Source: AC-69 sp036519575
GTDB taxonomy: Bacteria > Actinomycetota > UBA4738 > HRBIN12
DNA: 7,763 bases
Direction: 5' to 3'
Assembly: GCA_036519575.1 (NCBI GenBank)
Contig: DATDKZ010000107.1
Location: 1-7,763 of the forward strand
Each line of letters opens with the position of its first letter. The first letter of the stretch is position 1. Shown here one piece after another: positions 1 to 6,233 of the stretch. Position numbers and translations under genes: made by a program. The notes beneath the pieces are model-generated. The model was not told the DNA's origin. It was given only the letters and a program-made list of their open reading frames with translations, and did not search any database.

Positions 1-1
1 G

Positions 2-46
2 GTCCGCCGCCCACCACCCCTCCTCGGGGAGCACACGGACCAGGTC
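2..46 (+). other. In-frame codons resembling the C-terminal end of a family III (CaiB/BaiF) CoA-transferase
   Basis: Read in the same frame as the methyltransferase that follows, these 15 codons give VRRPPPLLGEHTDQV. The 'P-x-LGEHTDxV' string is a very recognisable signature near the C-terminus of family III CoA-transferases (CaiB/BaiF, formyl-CoA transferase group), which normally continue for about 20-25 more residues. Here there is no stop codon: the frame runs straight into the ATG at 47 and on through the methyltransferase. Either the two domains are fused in one protein, or the upstream gene has lost its tail and the methyltransferase starts internally. The rest of the presumed CoA-transferase lies outside the window, so the call rests on this short motif alone. 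Confidence 0.5.
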
Positions 47-904
47 ATGACCGAGCGGGAGCGCCCCGATGAGCCCGTGAACGCCTCGGAGCGATGGGGC
101 GCCGCCCTGGCGAGCTGGGCCATCCCGGACGAGATCATGTCGCGGGCCCCCGAGTCGCCGTGGACCTTTCCGCCCGAGCTGTTCCGATCCCGGGCCGAAC
201 GAGCGGTTTCGGGCGAGCCCTCACCCACCACCGTTCGGGCCGCGGAGGCCCTGCCGGGTGGCGGCACGATCCTGGACGTCGGCGTGGGTGCGGGGGCCGC
301 GTCGGTTCGACTGTCGCCGCAGGCGTCTCGGATCACCGGCGTCGACAGCTCCGAGGCCATGACGGAAGAGTTCCGGCGGGCCGCGGCGGCCGCCGGCGTC
401 GACGCGGTCCCGGTCCTCGGCCGGTGGCCCGACGTCGCGGATGAGGTCGAGCCCGCCGACGTCGTGGTGTGCGCGCACGTCCTGTACAACGTTCGGGACC
501 TCGAGCCCTTCGTGCACGCGCTGGATGCGCACGCTCGCCGCCGCGTGGTGATCGAGATCACGGCCACGCACCCTTTGGCATGGATGACCGACCTGTGGCT
601 CCGGTTCCATCGCCTCGAACGCCCCACCGAACCCACGGCCGACGACGCCGAGGACGCGCTCCGCGATTTCGGATTCGACGTCGGACGCGAGGACGTCGAG
701 CGGCCACCGGGGCCGGGCGGATTCCAGCGGCGCGAAGACGCCGTCGGGCTCATCCGGCGACGGTTGTGCCTGACGCCCGATCGCGACCACGAGGTGGCGG
801 AGGCCCTGGGATCGCGCCTGGCGCAACACGAGGGACTCTGGTCGGCGGGACCGGACACGCAGCGCCTGGTGACGATGTGGTGGGACACGGCCGCGCGAAC
901 CTGA
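47..904 (+). CDS. Class I SAM-dependent methyltransferase (possibly the C-terminal part of a longer fusion)
   Basis: This 285-residue protein is predicted to be a soluble Rossmann-fold methyltransferase using S-adenosylmethionine. Motif I is ILDVGVGAGAAS at residues 75-86. The acidic residue that binds the SAM ribose is D100 in GVDSS, and the motif II/post-II strand lies around residues 138-156 (DVVVCAHVLYNV). The N-terminal 60 residues (RWGAALASWAIPDE, then a Pro/Trp-rich stretch) form a helical cap typical of small-molecule methyltransferases. The substrate cannot be told. The ATG at 47 is preceded only by a weak AGG. The frame is open to the window edge and encodes a CoA-transferase-like tail, so the true start may be further upstream. 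It ends 11 bases from the stop of the convergent VWA gene and is the only + strand gene. No motif identifies the methyl acceptor (O, N, C or S). Confidence 0.86.
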   Translation: MTERERPDEPVNASERWGAALASWAIPDEIMSRAPESPWTFPPELFRSRAERAVSGEPSPTTVRAAEALPGGGTILDVGVGAGAASVRLSPQASRITGVDSSEAMTEEFRRAAAAAGVDAVPVLGRWPDVADEVEPADVVVCAHVLYNVRDLEPFVHALDAHARRRVVIEITATHPLAWMTDLWLRFHRLERPTEPTADDAEDALRDFGFDVGREDVERPPGPGGFQRREDAVGLIRRRLCLTPDRDHEVAEALGSRLAQHEGLWSAGPDTQRLVTMWWDTAART

Positions 905-928
905 AGTGGATCGAACTACTGCGGCCGT
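887..928. terminator. Possible bidirectional hairpin between convergent genes
   Basis: ACGGCCGC at 887-894 and GCGGCCGT at 921-928 form a perfect 8-bp inverted repeat with a 26-base loop that contains both stop codons of the converging genes (TGA at 902-904; TAG on the - strand at 916-918). Being symmetric, it could act on transcripts from either side. There is no T-tract on either side, the loop is long, and both arms lie in coding sequence. It is therefore not a classical intrinsic terminator, and such repeats arise by chance in DNA this GC-rich. Confidence 0.22.
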
Positions 929-2844
929 CGCGACACGTAGTCCCGGACGATGAAGTCGCCGATCTCCCGGTCGTCCATCAGGAAGACGCGCCCCGCGGTG
1001 AGCTTGGCCAGGCGTTCCATGAACCGGATCAACCCCGGCGAGTCCTCCAGCATGAACACGTTCATCGTCACGCCGGCGCGCGACAGTCGTAGCGCCTCGG
1101 TCAGCGTCAGCTGGATGGTCCTGGGGACGGGCGGCCAGGAGAAGAACACCTCCTCGCCCTCCAGGTGAGCCGTGGGCTCGCCGTCGGTCACCATGATCAC
1201 CTGCCGCGTGGCCCGGGGATGCTGCGCCAGCAACCGTCCGGCCAGGTTGAACGCGTGCTGCATGTTCGTGCCGTAGACGCGTTCCCATCCAGCGGCGGTG
1301 AGGTCCTGGGGCTCCATCCGCCTCGCGTAGTCGGAGAACCCGATCATGTACAGGCGATCGTGCGGGTATCGGCCCTCGATCAGCGCGTGGAGGGCCAAGG
1401 CCATCCGCTTCGCGTGCACGAAGTGACCCCGGAGCGGCATGGAGAAGGACAGGTCGAGCAGCAGGGCCGTGGCGGCCTCGGTCCGCTGCTCCGCGTCCAC
1501 CAACTCGAAGTCGTCGGGGAGCAGATGAACGTCCGCGCCGGGTCCGCCTCGTACCACGGCGTTGAACACCGTGCGCTGCACCGCGATCTGGCCGGTATCA
1601 CCGAACGTCCAGGGCCGGGTGGAACCGGTCGGCTCGGCCAGGCCACCGACCTCCCGGGCATCGTGGGTCCCCTCCCGGTCTCGGCGCAGCCGCTCGAACA
1701 CCCTCACCAGGGCCCGCTCGCCGAGCTTGCGCGCGCCCTTCGGTGTCACCTCCAACCTTCCCTCACGCCGAGAGACCAGGCCGGCCTGTTCCAGGGTCCG
1801 CTCGATCTGCTTGAGCCTCCGGAGATCGCGTGCAGCAGTCTCCCCCAAGGTGCGACGGAGGGCCTCCTCGTCGACGTCCTCCAGCGATGCCCCCGCGTAT
1901 TCCCCGCGCATCGACCGATCCAGATCCTCGAAATCGTGCAGCCGCTCCATGGCGTCGACCGTCGCCGACAAGGGCATGGCCTCGTCCCCGGCCGCCAGCG
2001 CCGGATCCCCCCACGGCATGTCGGGGAACATCGATGCGAGGTTCGCCCCCAGCCGATCGACCTCGAAAGCGAGATCCATGTCCGCCATCACCTGCTCGGC
2101 GAGGGCCTGGAGCTCGGCCCGCTGCTCGGCCGAGAGCGAGGCGAGCAGCCTGGACAGCGCTGCCATCCTCCGGGCCATGTTCTCGAGGAGCTCGTCCAGC
2201 GTCCTCGGGTTGTCCGGGAACATGTCCCCGTACCGCTGCATGAATCCGTCGAAGCCATCGTCCTCGCCCCGGTCCCGCCGTTCGACCATCTGGTTCAGCT
2301 CGGCGAGCATGTCCTTGAACCGCTGGATCTGCTCCGGGGAGAGGTTGCGCATCCCCTCGGCCATGTTGCTGAAATACGCGCCGAGCACCTGGTCCCTCAG
2401 GTGCTCCATCAGCTCGTCGAACTCCCGCTGGGCCTGCTGATCGACGAACCGGTAGTCCGACAGCTCGCGGATCTGCCCCGGGACGTCCGGCGGAAGCGAA
2501 TCGAGGACCGCCTCGCGCATCCGGGCGTCCTCCTCGGCCTTGAACGAGAGCGTCGAGCGCTCGCGTTCAACGATCTCCCCCAGCCGCTCCCGGATCTCGT
2601 CCAGGGGGCCCTGGAGGTTCAGCCGGGCCTGCTCGCGAGCCCGAGCCTCGCGCAGCCTCGCCCGCAGTGCGTCGAGGCCGCCGAACCGCCCGCGCATCCC
2701 CCGCCGTAGCAGGCCGGACATCGCTCCCTGCGCCCCGGCTCCCGACAGCAGGTCCTCCGACATCTCCTCCAGGAGCTCGGCGGCCGGGACGTCCGGCCCG
2801 AAGGGATCCTGACTCCCGTCCCACTGCGAGTACCGCGAGCGCAT
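916..2844 (-). CDS. VWA-domain protein, partner of the ChlI/MoxR-like AAA ATPase
   Basis: This 642-residue protein is predicted to be cytosolic, with no signal peptide or membrane helix. Residues 1-300 are rich in charged helices (for example 56-100 and 165-260), with likely coiled coil. Residues 341-380 (EQAGLVSRREGRLEVTPKG) resemble a winged helix. A conserved-looking linker (RPWTFGDTGQI, about 410-420) leads to a von Willebrand A domain at about 455-640. The MIDAS metal site is intact: DLSFS gives D464, S466 and S468; T526 and D554 (in VTDGEPT) are the likely remaining ligands. The protein matches the layout of actinobacterial VWA proteins encoded beside magnesium-chelatase-like ATPases; from memory, Mycobacterium tuberculosis Rv0958/Rv0959 is such a pair with similar lengths. 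The likely role is substrate adaptor or effector for the ATPase encoded two genes upstream. ATG 2844 gives the MRSRYSQWDG start expected for the family, although the Shine-Dalgarno sequence is poor and the frame is open back to the preceding stop. Confidence 0.94.
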   Translation of the reverse strand: MRSRYSQWDGSQDPFGPDVPAAELLEEMSEDLLSGAGAQGAMSGLLRRGMRGRFGGLDALRARLREARAREQARLNLQGPLDEIRERLGEIVERERSTLSFKAEEDARMREAVLDSLPPDVPGQIRELSDYRFVDQQAQREFDELMEHLRDQVLGAYFSNMAEGMRNLSPEQIQRFKDMLAELNQMVERRDRGEDDGFDGFMQRYGDMFPDNPRTLDELLENMARRMAALSRLLASLSAEQRAELQALAEQVMADMDLAFEVDRLGANLASMFPDMPWGDPALAAGDEAMPLSATVDAMERLHDFEDLDRSMRGEYAGASLEDVDEEALRRTLGETAARDLRRLKQIERTLEQAGLVSRREGRLEVTPKGARKLGERALVRVFERLRRDREGTHDAREVGGLAEPTGSTRPWTFGDTGQIAVQRTVFNAVVRGGPGADVHLLPDDFELVDAEQRTEAATALLLDLSFSMPLRGHFVHAKRMALALHALIEGRYPHDRLYMIGFSDYARRMEPQDLTAAGWERVYGTNMQHAFNLAGRLLAQHPRATRQVIMVTDGEPTAHLEGEEVFFSWPPVPRTIQLTLTEALRLSRAGVTMNVFMLEDSPGLIRFMERLAKLTAGRVFLMDDREIGDFIVRDYVSRRPQ

Positions 2845-2886
2845 CCACTCAGGGTACGCCGGGTCGGCCGGAACGTGGTGCGGCCG

Positions 2887-3258
2887 CTACGCGAAGCCGA
2901 GCCCGGTGGTGAGCGCGCGCAGGGCCAGCCCGAAGCAGAAGAACGCAGCCCACGCGAACGGGATCCACGGGTGGGCTCGCAACGGCTCTTCCCGGGCGAA
3001 TGCGTGAGCGATGGCCAGAAGGACGAGCGGACCGAACCCGTAGACGTAGTGGAGCCAGGTCTCAGGCCGATATCCCAGGACGAGCAGTACGACGCCGATG
3101 AGCGCCTGTACGACGGCCACCACCTGGACCGCCGCGAGCCACCTCCAGAACCAGTCGCCGGCCTGGCGTTTCGCGATCCAGATCACGAGGCCCCACAGCC
3201 AACCCACCGCGAACAGCGCGACGACGACGTACCCGACGAACTCGTGGACCCGAGGCAC
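2887..3258 (-). CDS. Small four-helix integral membrane protein between ATPase and VWA genes
   Basis: The protein has 123 residues from the GTG at 3258. Four hydrophobic segments are visible: about 7-28, 40-61, 69-88 and 98-118. The loops are short and no catalytic motif is present. Histidines lie at or near helix ends (H5, H70 in WLHYVYG, H85 in AIAHAF, H96), and the protein is rich in Trp. Haem or metal binding is conceivable but unproven. I do not recognise the family. The gene follows the AAA ATPase by 11 bases and precedes the VWA gene by 42, so it is almost certainly co-transcribed with both and could be the membrane anchor or target of that pair. An upstream TTG (3267) is possible and would add three residues. 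The GTG is preferred because an AGGA sits 9 bases before it but directly abuts the TTG. Confidence 0.8.
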   Translation of the reverse strand: MPRVHEFVGYVVVALFAVGWLWGLVIWIAKRQAGDWFWRWLAAVQVVAVVQALIGVVLLVLGYRPETWLHYVYGFGPLVLLAIAHAFAREEPLRAHPWIPFAWAAFFCFGLALRALTTGLGFA

Positions 3259-3267
3259 GGCCGGCAA

Positions 3268-3273
3268 TCCTAC
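3268..3273 (-). promoter_or_regulatory. Ribosome-binding site that selects the GTG start of the membrane protein
   Basis: The - strand reads GTAGGA here, built partly from the TAG stop codon (3270-3272) of the ATPase gene. AGGA is 9 bases upstream of the GTG at 3256-3258, a normal spacing, and 0 bases from the TTG at 3265-3267, which is too close to work. It therefore argues for the shorter protein and for translational coupling to the ATPase gene. Confidence 0.5.
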
Positions 3274-4682
3274 GAGGCCAGGGGTCCCTCGTACCGGTAG
3301 GCCCCCAGCCTTCCGGATTGTTCCTTGTTCAGTCGGCGGGAGAGATGCAGCCCTTCGAGGGCGAACTCGACGGCGGACGCGGCCACGCCGGGACTCTCCT
3401 CCTCCACGCCCAGCCGCTCGAGCAACTTGGCCAGACCCGGGAGATCACCGAACTGACCGAGCACCTCCGAGGCCGGCGTGAGGTCCGAGGTCTCGGCCAC
3501 GAACCCGCCGCCGAACTTCGACAGGATCGGGGCGAAGTCGAAACCGGACAATCGGCGGCGGAACACCTCCAGCTCGGCGGTGCGGAGGGCTCGTAGCAGG
3601 ATCTCTTCCTCCCGTCCCTCCTCGATGGTGTCGAACTCGACCCGACCGAGGGAGGCCTCCACCACGGCCGGGAGGTCGCACACCCGAGGCACGGCCTCCG
3701 GCTCACCCGTTCGAGCCGCGCGGCGGACCGCAGCCGCCGACATCGTCTCGAGGTTGCCGATCGAGTACCGCACCGACACACCCGAACGATGGTTCACGTG
3801 GGGCGACCGCCTGAGCTCGGCGGTCAGGGCCGCCAGCACCTCCTCCATGTACCGGGGAACGCGGATCGGCGCGGCGCCGGCCGGCGGGCGGGCCTCCTGG
3901 TCCATGATCCGGATCTCGTCGGCGAGCGACTCCGGGTAGTGCGTCCGAACCTGGGTGCCGAACCGGTCCTTCAGGGGTGAGACGATCCGCCCACGGTGCG
4001 TGTAGTCCTCCGGGTTCGCCGTCACGACCAGGAGCAGGTCGAGCGGGAGCCGGATGCGGTACCCGCGGATCTGGACGTCGCGCTCCTCCAGGATGTTGAA
4101 CAGGGCAACCTGGATGCGTTCGGGGAGGTCGGGGAGCTCGTTGATGGCCACGATGCCGCGGTTGGTCCGTGGGATGAGCCCGTAGTGGATCGTGAGCTCG
4201 TCGCCCAGGTACCGGCCTTCCGCCACCCGGATCGGGTCGACGTCGCCGATCAGGTCGGCCACCGAGGTGTCGGGGGTGGCCAGCTTCTCCGCGTATCGCT
4301 GGTCCCGTCCGATCCAGGAGACCGGGACGGCGTCACCCTCGCTCGCCACAAGGGCTCGGCACCGGGCGCAGATCGGCCGGTACGGATTGTCGTTCACCTC
4401 GCAGCCGGCGATGGCCGGCGCTTCCTCGTCGAGGAGCCCCACCACGTTTCGGATCAGTCGCGTCTTGGCCTGTCCGCGCTCGCCGAGCAGGATCAGGTCG
4501 TGGCCGGCGAGGAGACCACGTTCCAGGGCCGGGAGCACCGACGCATCGAACCCGACGATCGAGGGGAACAGCTGCTCCCCCAGGCTCAGCCTGGCCAGAA
4601 GGTTGGCCCGGAGCTCCTCCTTCACGGTGCGATCGGGATAGCCGACGGTACGAAGTTCACCGATGGTGACCGGGCGGGTCAT
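3270..4682 (-). CDS. Magnesium-chelatase ChlI/MoxR-like AAA+ ATPase
   Basis: This 470-residue soluble AAA+ ATPase is likely to form a ring and hydrolyse ATP to remodel a partner. Walker A is GERGQAKT (G67 to T74). The Walker B strand is GIVAINE, with N181-E182 in place of the usual Asp-Glu; as far as I recall this is normal for the group, and E182 is the catalytic base. Sensor 1 is N213 in VVTANPEDY. The SPLKDRFG segment (235-242) supplies a likely arginine finger, R240. A C-terminal helical lid follows, then a region of about 340-470 not found in classical ChlI. Three cysteines (C94, C105, C108 in CEVNDNPYRPICARC) could bind metal. With no other chelatase subunit or tetrapyrrole gene nearby, a role in bacteriochlorophyll synthesis is unlikely. 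The gene heads a cluster with a membrane protein and the VWA protein. ATG 4682 is the natural start; the ribosome-binding site is weak. Confidence 0.96.
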   Translation of the reverse strand: MTRPVTIGELRTVGYPDRTVKEELRANLLARLSLGEQLFPSIVGFDASVLPALERGLLAGHDLILLGERGQAKTRLIRNVVGLLDEEAPAIAGCEVNDNPYRPICARCRALVASEGDAVPVSWIGRDQRYAEKLATPDTSVADLIGDVDPIRVAEGRYLGDELTIHYGLIPRTNRGIVAINELPDLPERIQVALFNILEERDVQIRGYRIRLPLDLLLVVTANPEDYTHRGRIVSPLKDRFGTQVRTHYPESLADEIRIMDQEARPPAGAAPIRVPRYMEEVLAALTAELRRSPHVNHRSGVSVRYSIGNLETMSAAAVRRAARTGEPEAVPRVCDLPAVVEASLGRVEFDTIEEGREEEILLRALRTAELEVFRRRLSGFDFAPILSKFGGGFVAETSDLTPASEVLGQFGDLPGLAKLLERLGVEEESPGVAASAVEFALEGLHLSRRLNKEQSGRLGAYRYEGPLAS

Positions 4683-4705
4683 GGGGTCCAGCCTACCGGC
4701 TCGGC

Positions 4706-4733
4706 AAAATAAGGATGCCCGGCGATCGGACAG
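4706..4733 (-). promoter_or_regulatory. Candidate promoter for the ATPase-membrane protein-VWA group
   Basis: On the - strand a TATTTT box (complement of 4706-4711) lies 16 bases downstream of CTGTCC (complement of 4728-4733), which matches a -35 box only at 3 of 6 positions. It would start transcription near 4699 and give a leader of about 16 bases before the ATG. The patch AAAATAA is the most AT-rich point I see in the window, which is the main reason to suspect a promoter. It overlaps the hairpin described separately, and the two readings compete. Confidence 0.3.
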
Positions 4734-4742
4734 AGGGCCGGA
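4706..4742 (-). terminator. Possible weak intrinsic terminator after the UbiA-like gene
   Basis: Immediately after the TGA of the UbiA-like gene, the - strand reads TCCGGC (4742-4737), a 13-base loop, then GCCGGG (4723-4718). This makes a 6-bp stem with one G-T pair, followed after six bases by TTATTTT. The T-rich run is in the right direction and place for Rho-independent termination. The stem is short and the run is displaced, so it may be weak or may instead belong to a promoter. Confidence 0.33.
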
Positions 4743-5477
4743 TCAGGTGAATCGCGCGATCACGAGGCCCGCTCCCAGCAGGACCATCGCCAGCGAGAGA
4801 TACCTGAGGGCCGTTTCGGGGGTTCGGCGGAGCGCGGAGGCGTCGAGCGCCTCCGAGGTCCCGTCCGCCAGCGTGAGCTCACCAGAGACGGATCTGACGT
4901 GCCGACGCAACCGCCTGACCGGGGTCGAGAGCGTGCGCTGCGCTGCGGACAGCGCTGCGCACGCCCCCCCGACGACTATGGAAGGAGCCGTGACTCGCCC
5001 GGTCTGCGCGAAGAACCCGGTCAGCGCTGGGAACGCGCCCCAGGCGAGCGCGAACCACAGGTCGGAATGGAACCAGCCCCCGAACAGCTCCAGGTTGTAG
5101 GCCACCACGATGAACCCGCCGAACGCGATGAAGACGGATAGCCACGGGCTCACCTCGATCACGCCATCGATCCCGAGCGCGACGGCGCCGCCGAGCCCAA
5201 CGAACGCGATCGTCCACAGCATCCCGTCGGGGATCCGAGTCGAGAGGGGCCGGCCATGGAGCTCGTCCATCGCGTGCGCGGCCAACCCCATCCCCAGGAA
5301 GAACGCGACGAGGCTCTCCGCGAGCCACCGGCCGTTCACCTCGGATGCGAGCGATGCCCCGATCGCCACGTACGACAGGTGCCACAGCGTGTACGGCGGG
5401 TGCAGCAGCGTCCAGTAGTCTCGCCACCCGCCGGGCGTGAGCGCGTAGAACGCTGGGCCCTCGGACCGCTCAGGCAC
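4743..5477 (-). CDS. Diverged UbiA/MenA-like prenyltransferase-family membrane protein
   Basis: This 244-residue protein has about six to seven hydrophobic helices (near 30-45, 52-70, 86-104, 110-128, 140-158, 165-178 and 223-242) and a polar loop at 180-222. Several stretches recall the UbiA superfamily: the LLHPPYTLWHLSYVAIGASLA-like first helix, AHAMDELHGRPL (68-78) at the place of the first Asp-rich motif, and the block from YNLELFGG to FFAQTG (127-160), which resembles the equivalent MenA region. It is shorter than typical family members (about 290-310). The NDxxDxxxD motif is reduced to a single Asp (D71), and the second Asp motif is not visible. It may bind a prenyl lipid without normal transferase chemistry, or be a distinct family. 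The GTG start overlaps the UbiE-like gene by 8 bases, which indicates translational coupling and a shared pathway. No alternative upstream start is needed. Confidence 0.82.
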   Translation of the reverse strand: MPERSEGPAFYALTPGGWRDYWTLLHPPYTLWHLSYVAIGASLASEVNGRWLAESLVAFFLGMGLAAHAMDELHGRPLSTRIPDGMLWTIAFVGLGGAVALGIDGVIEVSPWLSVFIAFGGFIVVAYNLELFGGWFHSDLWFALAWGAFPALTGFFAQTGRVTAPSIVVGGACAALSAAQRTLSTPVRRLRRHVRSVSGELTLADGTSEALDASALRRTPETALRYLSLAMVLLGAGLVIARFT

Positions 5478-6201
5478 CGGTCACCGCCGTGCGCTTCACG
5501 CCCCAGATGACGATGCCGGCCCCCAGTCCCATGGCTCGGCTCCGAACCCTGTGGATACCGGACTCCTGCCACATCCGGATCTGGACCGGCAGGGGGTATC
5601 GCTCGTAGAAGCGCTCGATGCTCGGCCCCAGGAACCGCCCGGTCCGACGCCATGCGTCCGATGCCACCCACCCCACCGCGGGCATCACCGTGCGTGTGTA
5701 TGCCCTCCACCCCAGCTGTGCGTACGGGTTCTGCGGGACGTGGAACTCGAGCCCGGCAAGCACGCCGCCCGGCCGAAGCACCCGCACCAGCTCGGCCACC
5801 GTGGCCTGTGGATCGTCCACGTAGCGCAGCAGGTAGGTGAAGGTCACGGAGTCGAAGGCCTCGTCCCCGAAGGGCAACCGCTCGGCCTGCCCAAGGACGA
5901 ACGAGATGCGGCCCTCCTGACCCTCGGCCTTCGATGCCTGGACCCCCCGTCGAAGCATCGGCTCGCTCTGGTCCAGCCCGACGATACGGACGTTGCGCCG
6001 CCGGGCCAGCTCCCGAGCCACGAGCCCCGTCCCGGTGGCCACGTCCAGGACCCACGCCCCGGGGATGGCGTTCACCTTCGAGACCAGGAACCGGCGCCAC
6101 CGAGGGTCCTGCCCGAACGACAGGACCACCCCCATCCGGTCGTACTGCGGCGCGATGGCGCCGAAGAGTTGCCTGGCGAATGTGGTGCGCTCGGATGCCA
6201 T
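5470..6201 (-). CDS. UbiE/MenG-type quinone C-methyltransferase family protein
   Basis: This 243-residue SAM methyltransferase shows the full UbiE/MenG pattern. The N-terminal signature is LFGAIAPQYDRM with LSFGQDPRWRR (12-37). Motif I is VLDVATGTGL (51-60). IVGLDQSEPML (73-83) carries the ribose-binding acid D77. FDSVTFTYLLRYVDD (116-130) sits at the family's 'LRNV.D' site, with Tyr in place of Asn. RVLRPGG (140-146) is motif III, and the C-terminus ends GAGIVIWGVKR. Known members methylate demethylmenaquinone or the ubiquinone precursor at the membrane surface. The overlap with a MenA-like gene fits a quinone or related prenyl-lipid substrate, but the substituted LRNV motif and unusual partner leave room for a different acceptor. 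The ATG at 6201 has no Shine-Dalgarno sequence (upstream reads CACCACCTG), and an in-frame TAG a few codons upstream rules out a longer product. Confidence 0.94.
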   Translation of the reverse strand: MASERTTFARQLFGAIAPQYDRMGVVLSFGQDPRWRRFLVSKVNAIPGAWVLDVATGTGLVARELARRRNVRIVGLDQSEPMLRRGVQASKAEGQEGRISFVLGQAERLPFGDEAFDSVTFTYLLRYVDDPQATVAELVRVLRPGGVLAGLEFHVPQNPYAQLGWRAYTRTVMPAVGWVASDAWRRTGRFLGPSIERFYERYPLPVQIRMWQESGIHRVRSRAMGLGAGIVIWGVKRTAVTGA

Positions 6202-6233
6202 CAGGTGGTGAGACTACGCCGGGACGCTCGAGC

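Noticed and set aside
905..920. GTTCGATCC on the - strand, resembling a tRNA T-loop
   Set aside because: No acceptor, D or anticodon stems can be built around it, and it overlaps the stop codon of the VWA gene.
221..1288. A 355-codon open frame on the - strand spanning the first methyltransferase and the end of the VWA gene
   Set aside because: It has low-complexity Arg/Gly/Ala composition, overlaps two well-supported genes, and has no domain signature.
1165..2709. A 514-codon open frame on the + strand opposite the VWA gene
   Set aside because: It is rich in His, Pro, Arg and Leu with no recognisable domain, and sits antisense to a protein with clear motifs. Long antisense frames are expected from GC-rich third codon positions.
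3270..4682. True magnesium chelatase subunit I for chlorophyll synthesis
   Set aside because: The Walker B Asn-Glu, the C-terminal extension and the absence of chlD/chlH or other tetrapyrrole genes fit the ChlI/MoxR-like remodelling ATPases better.
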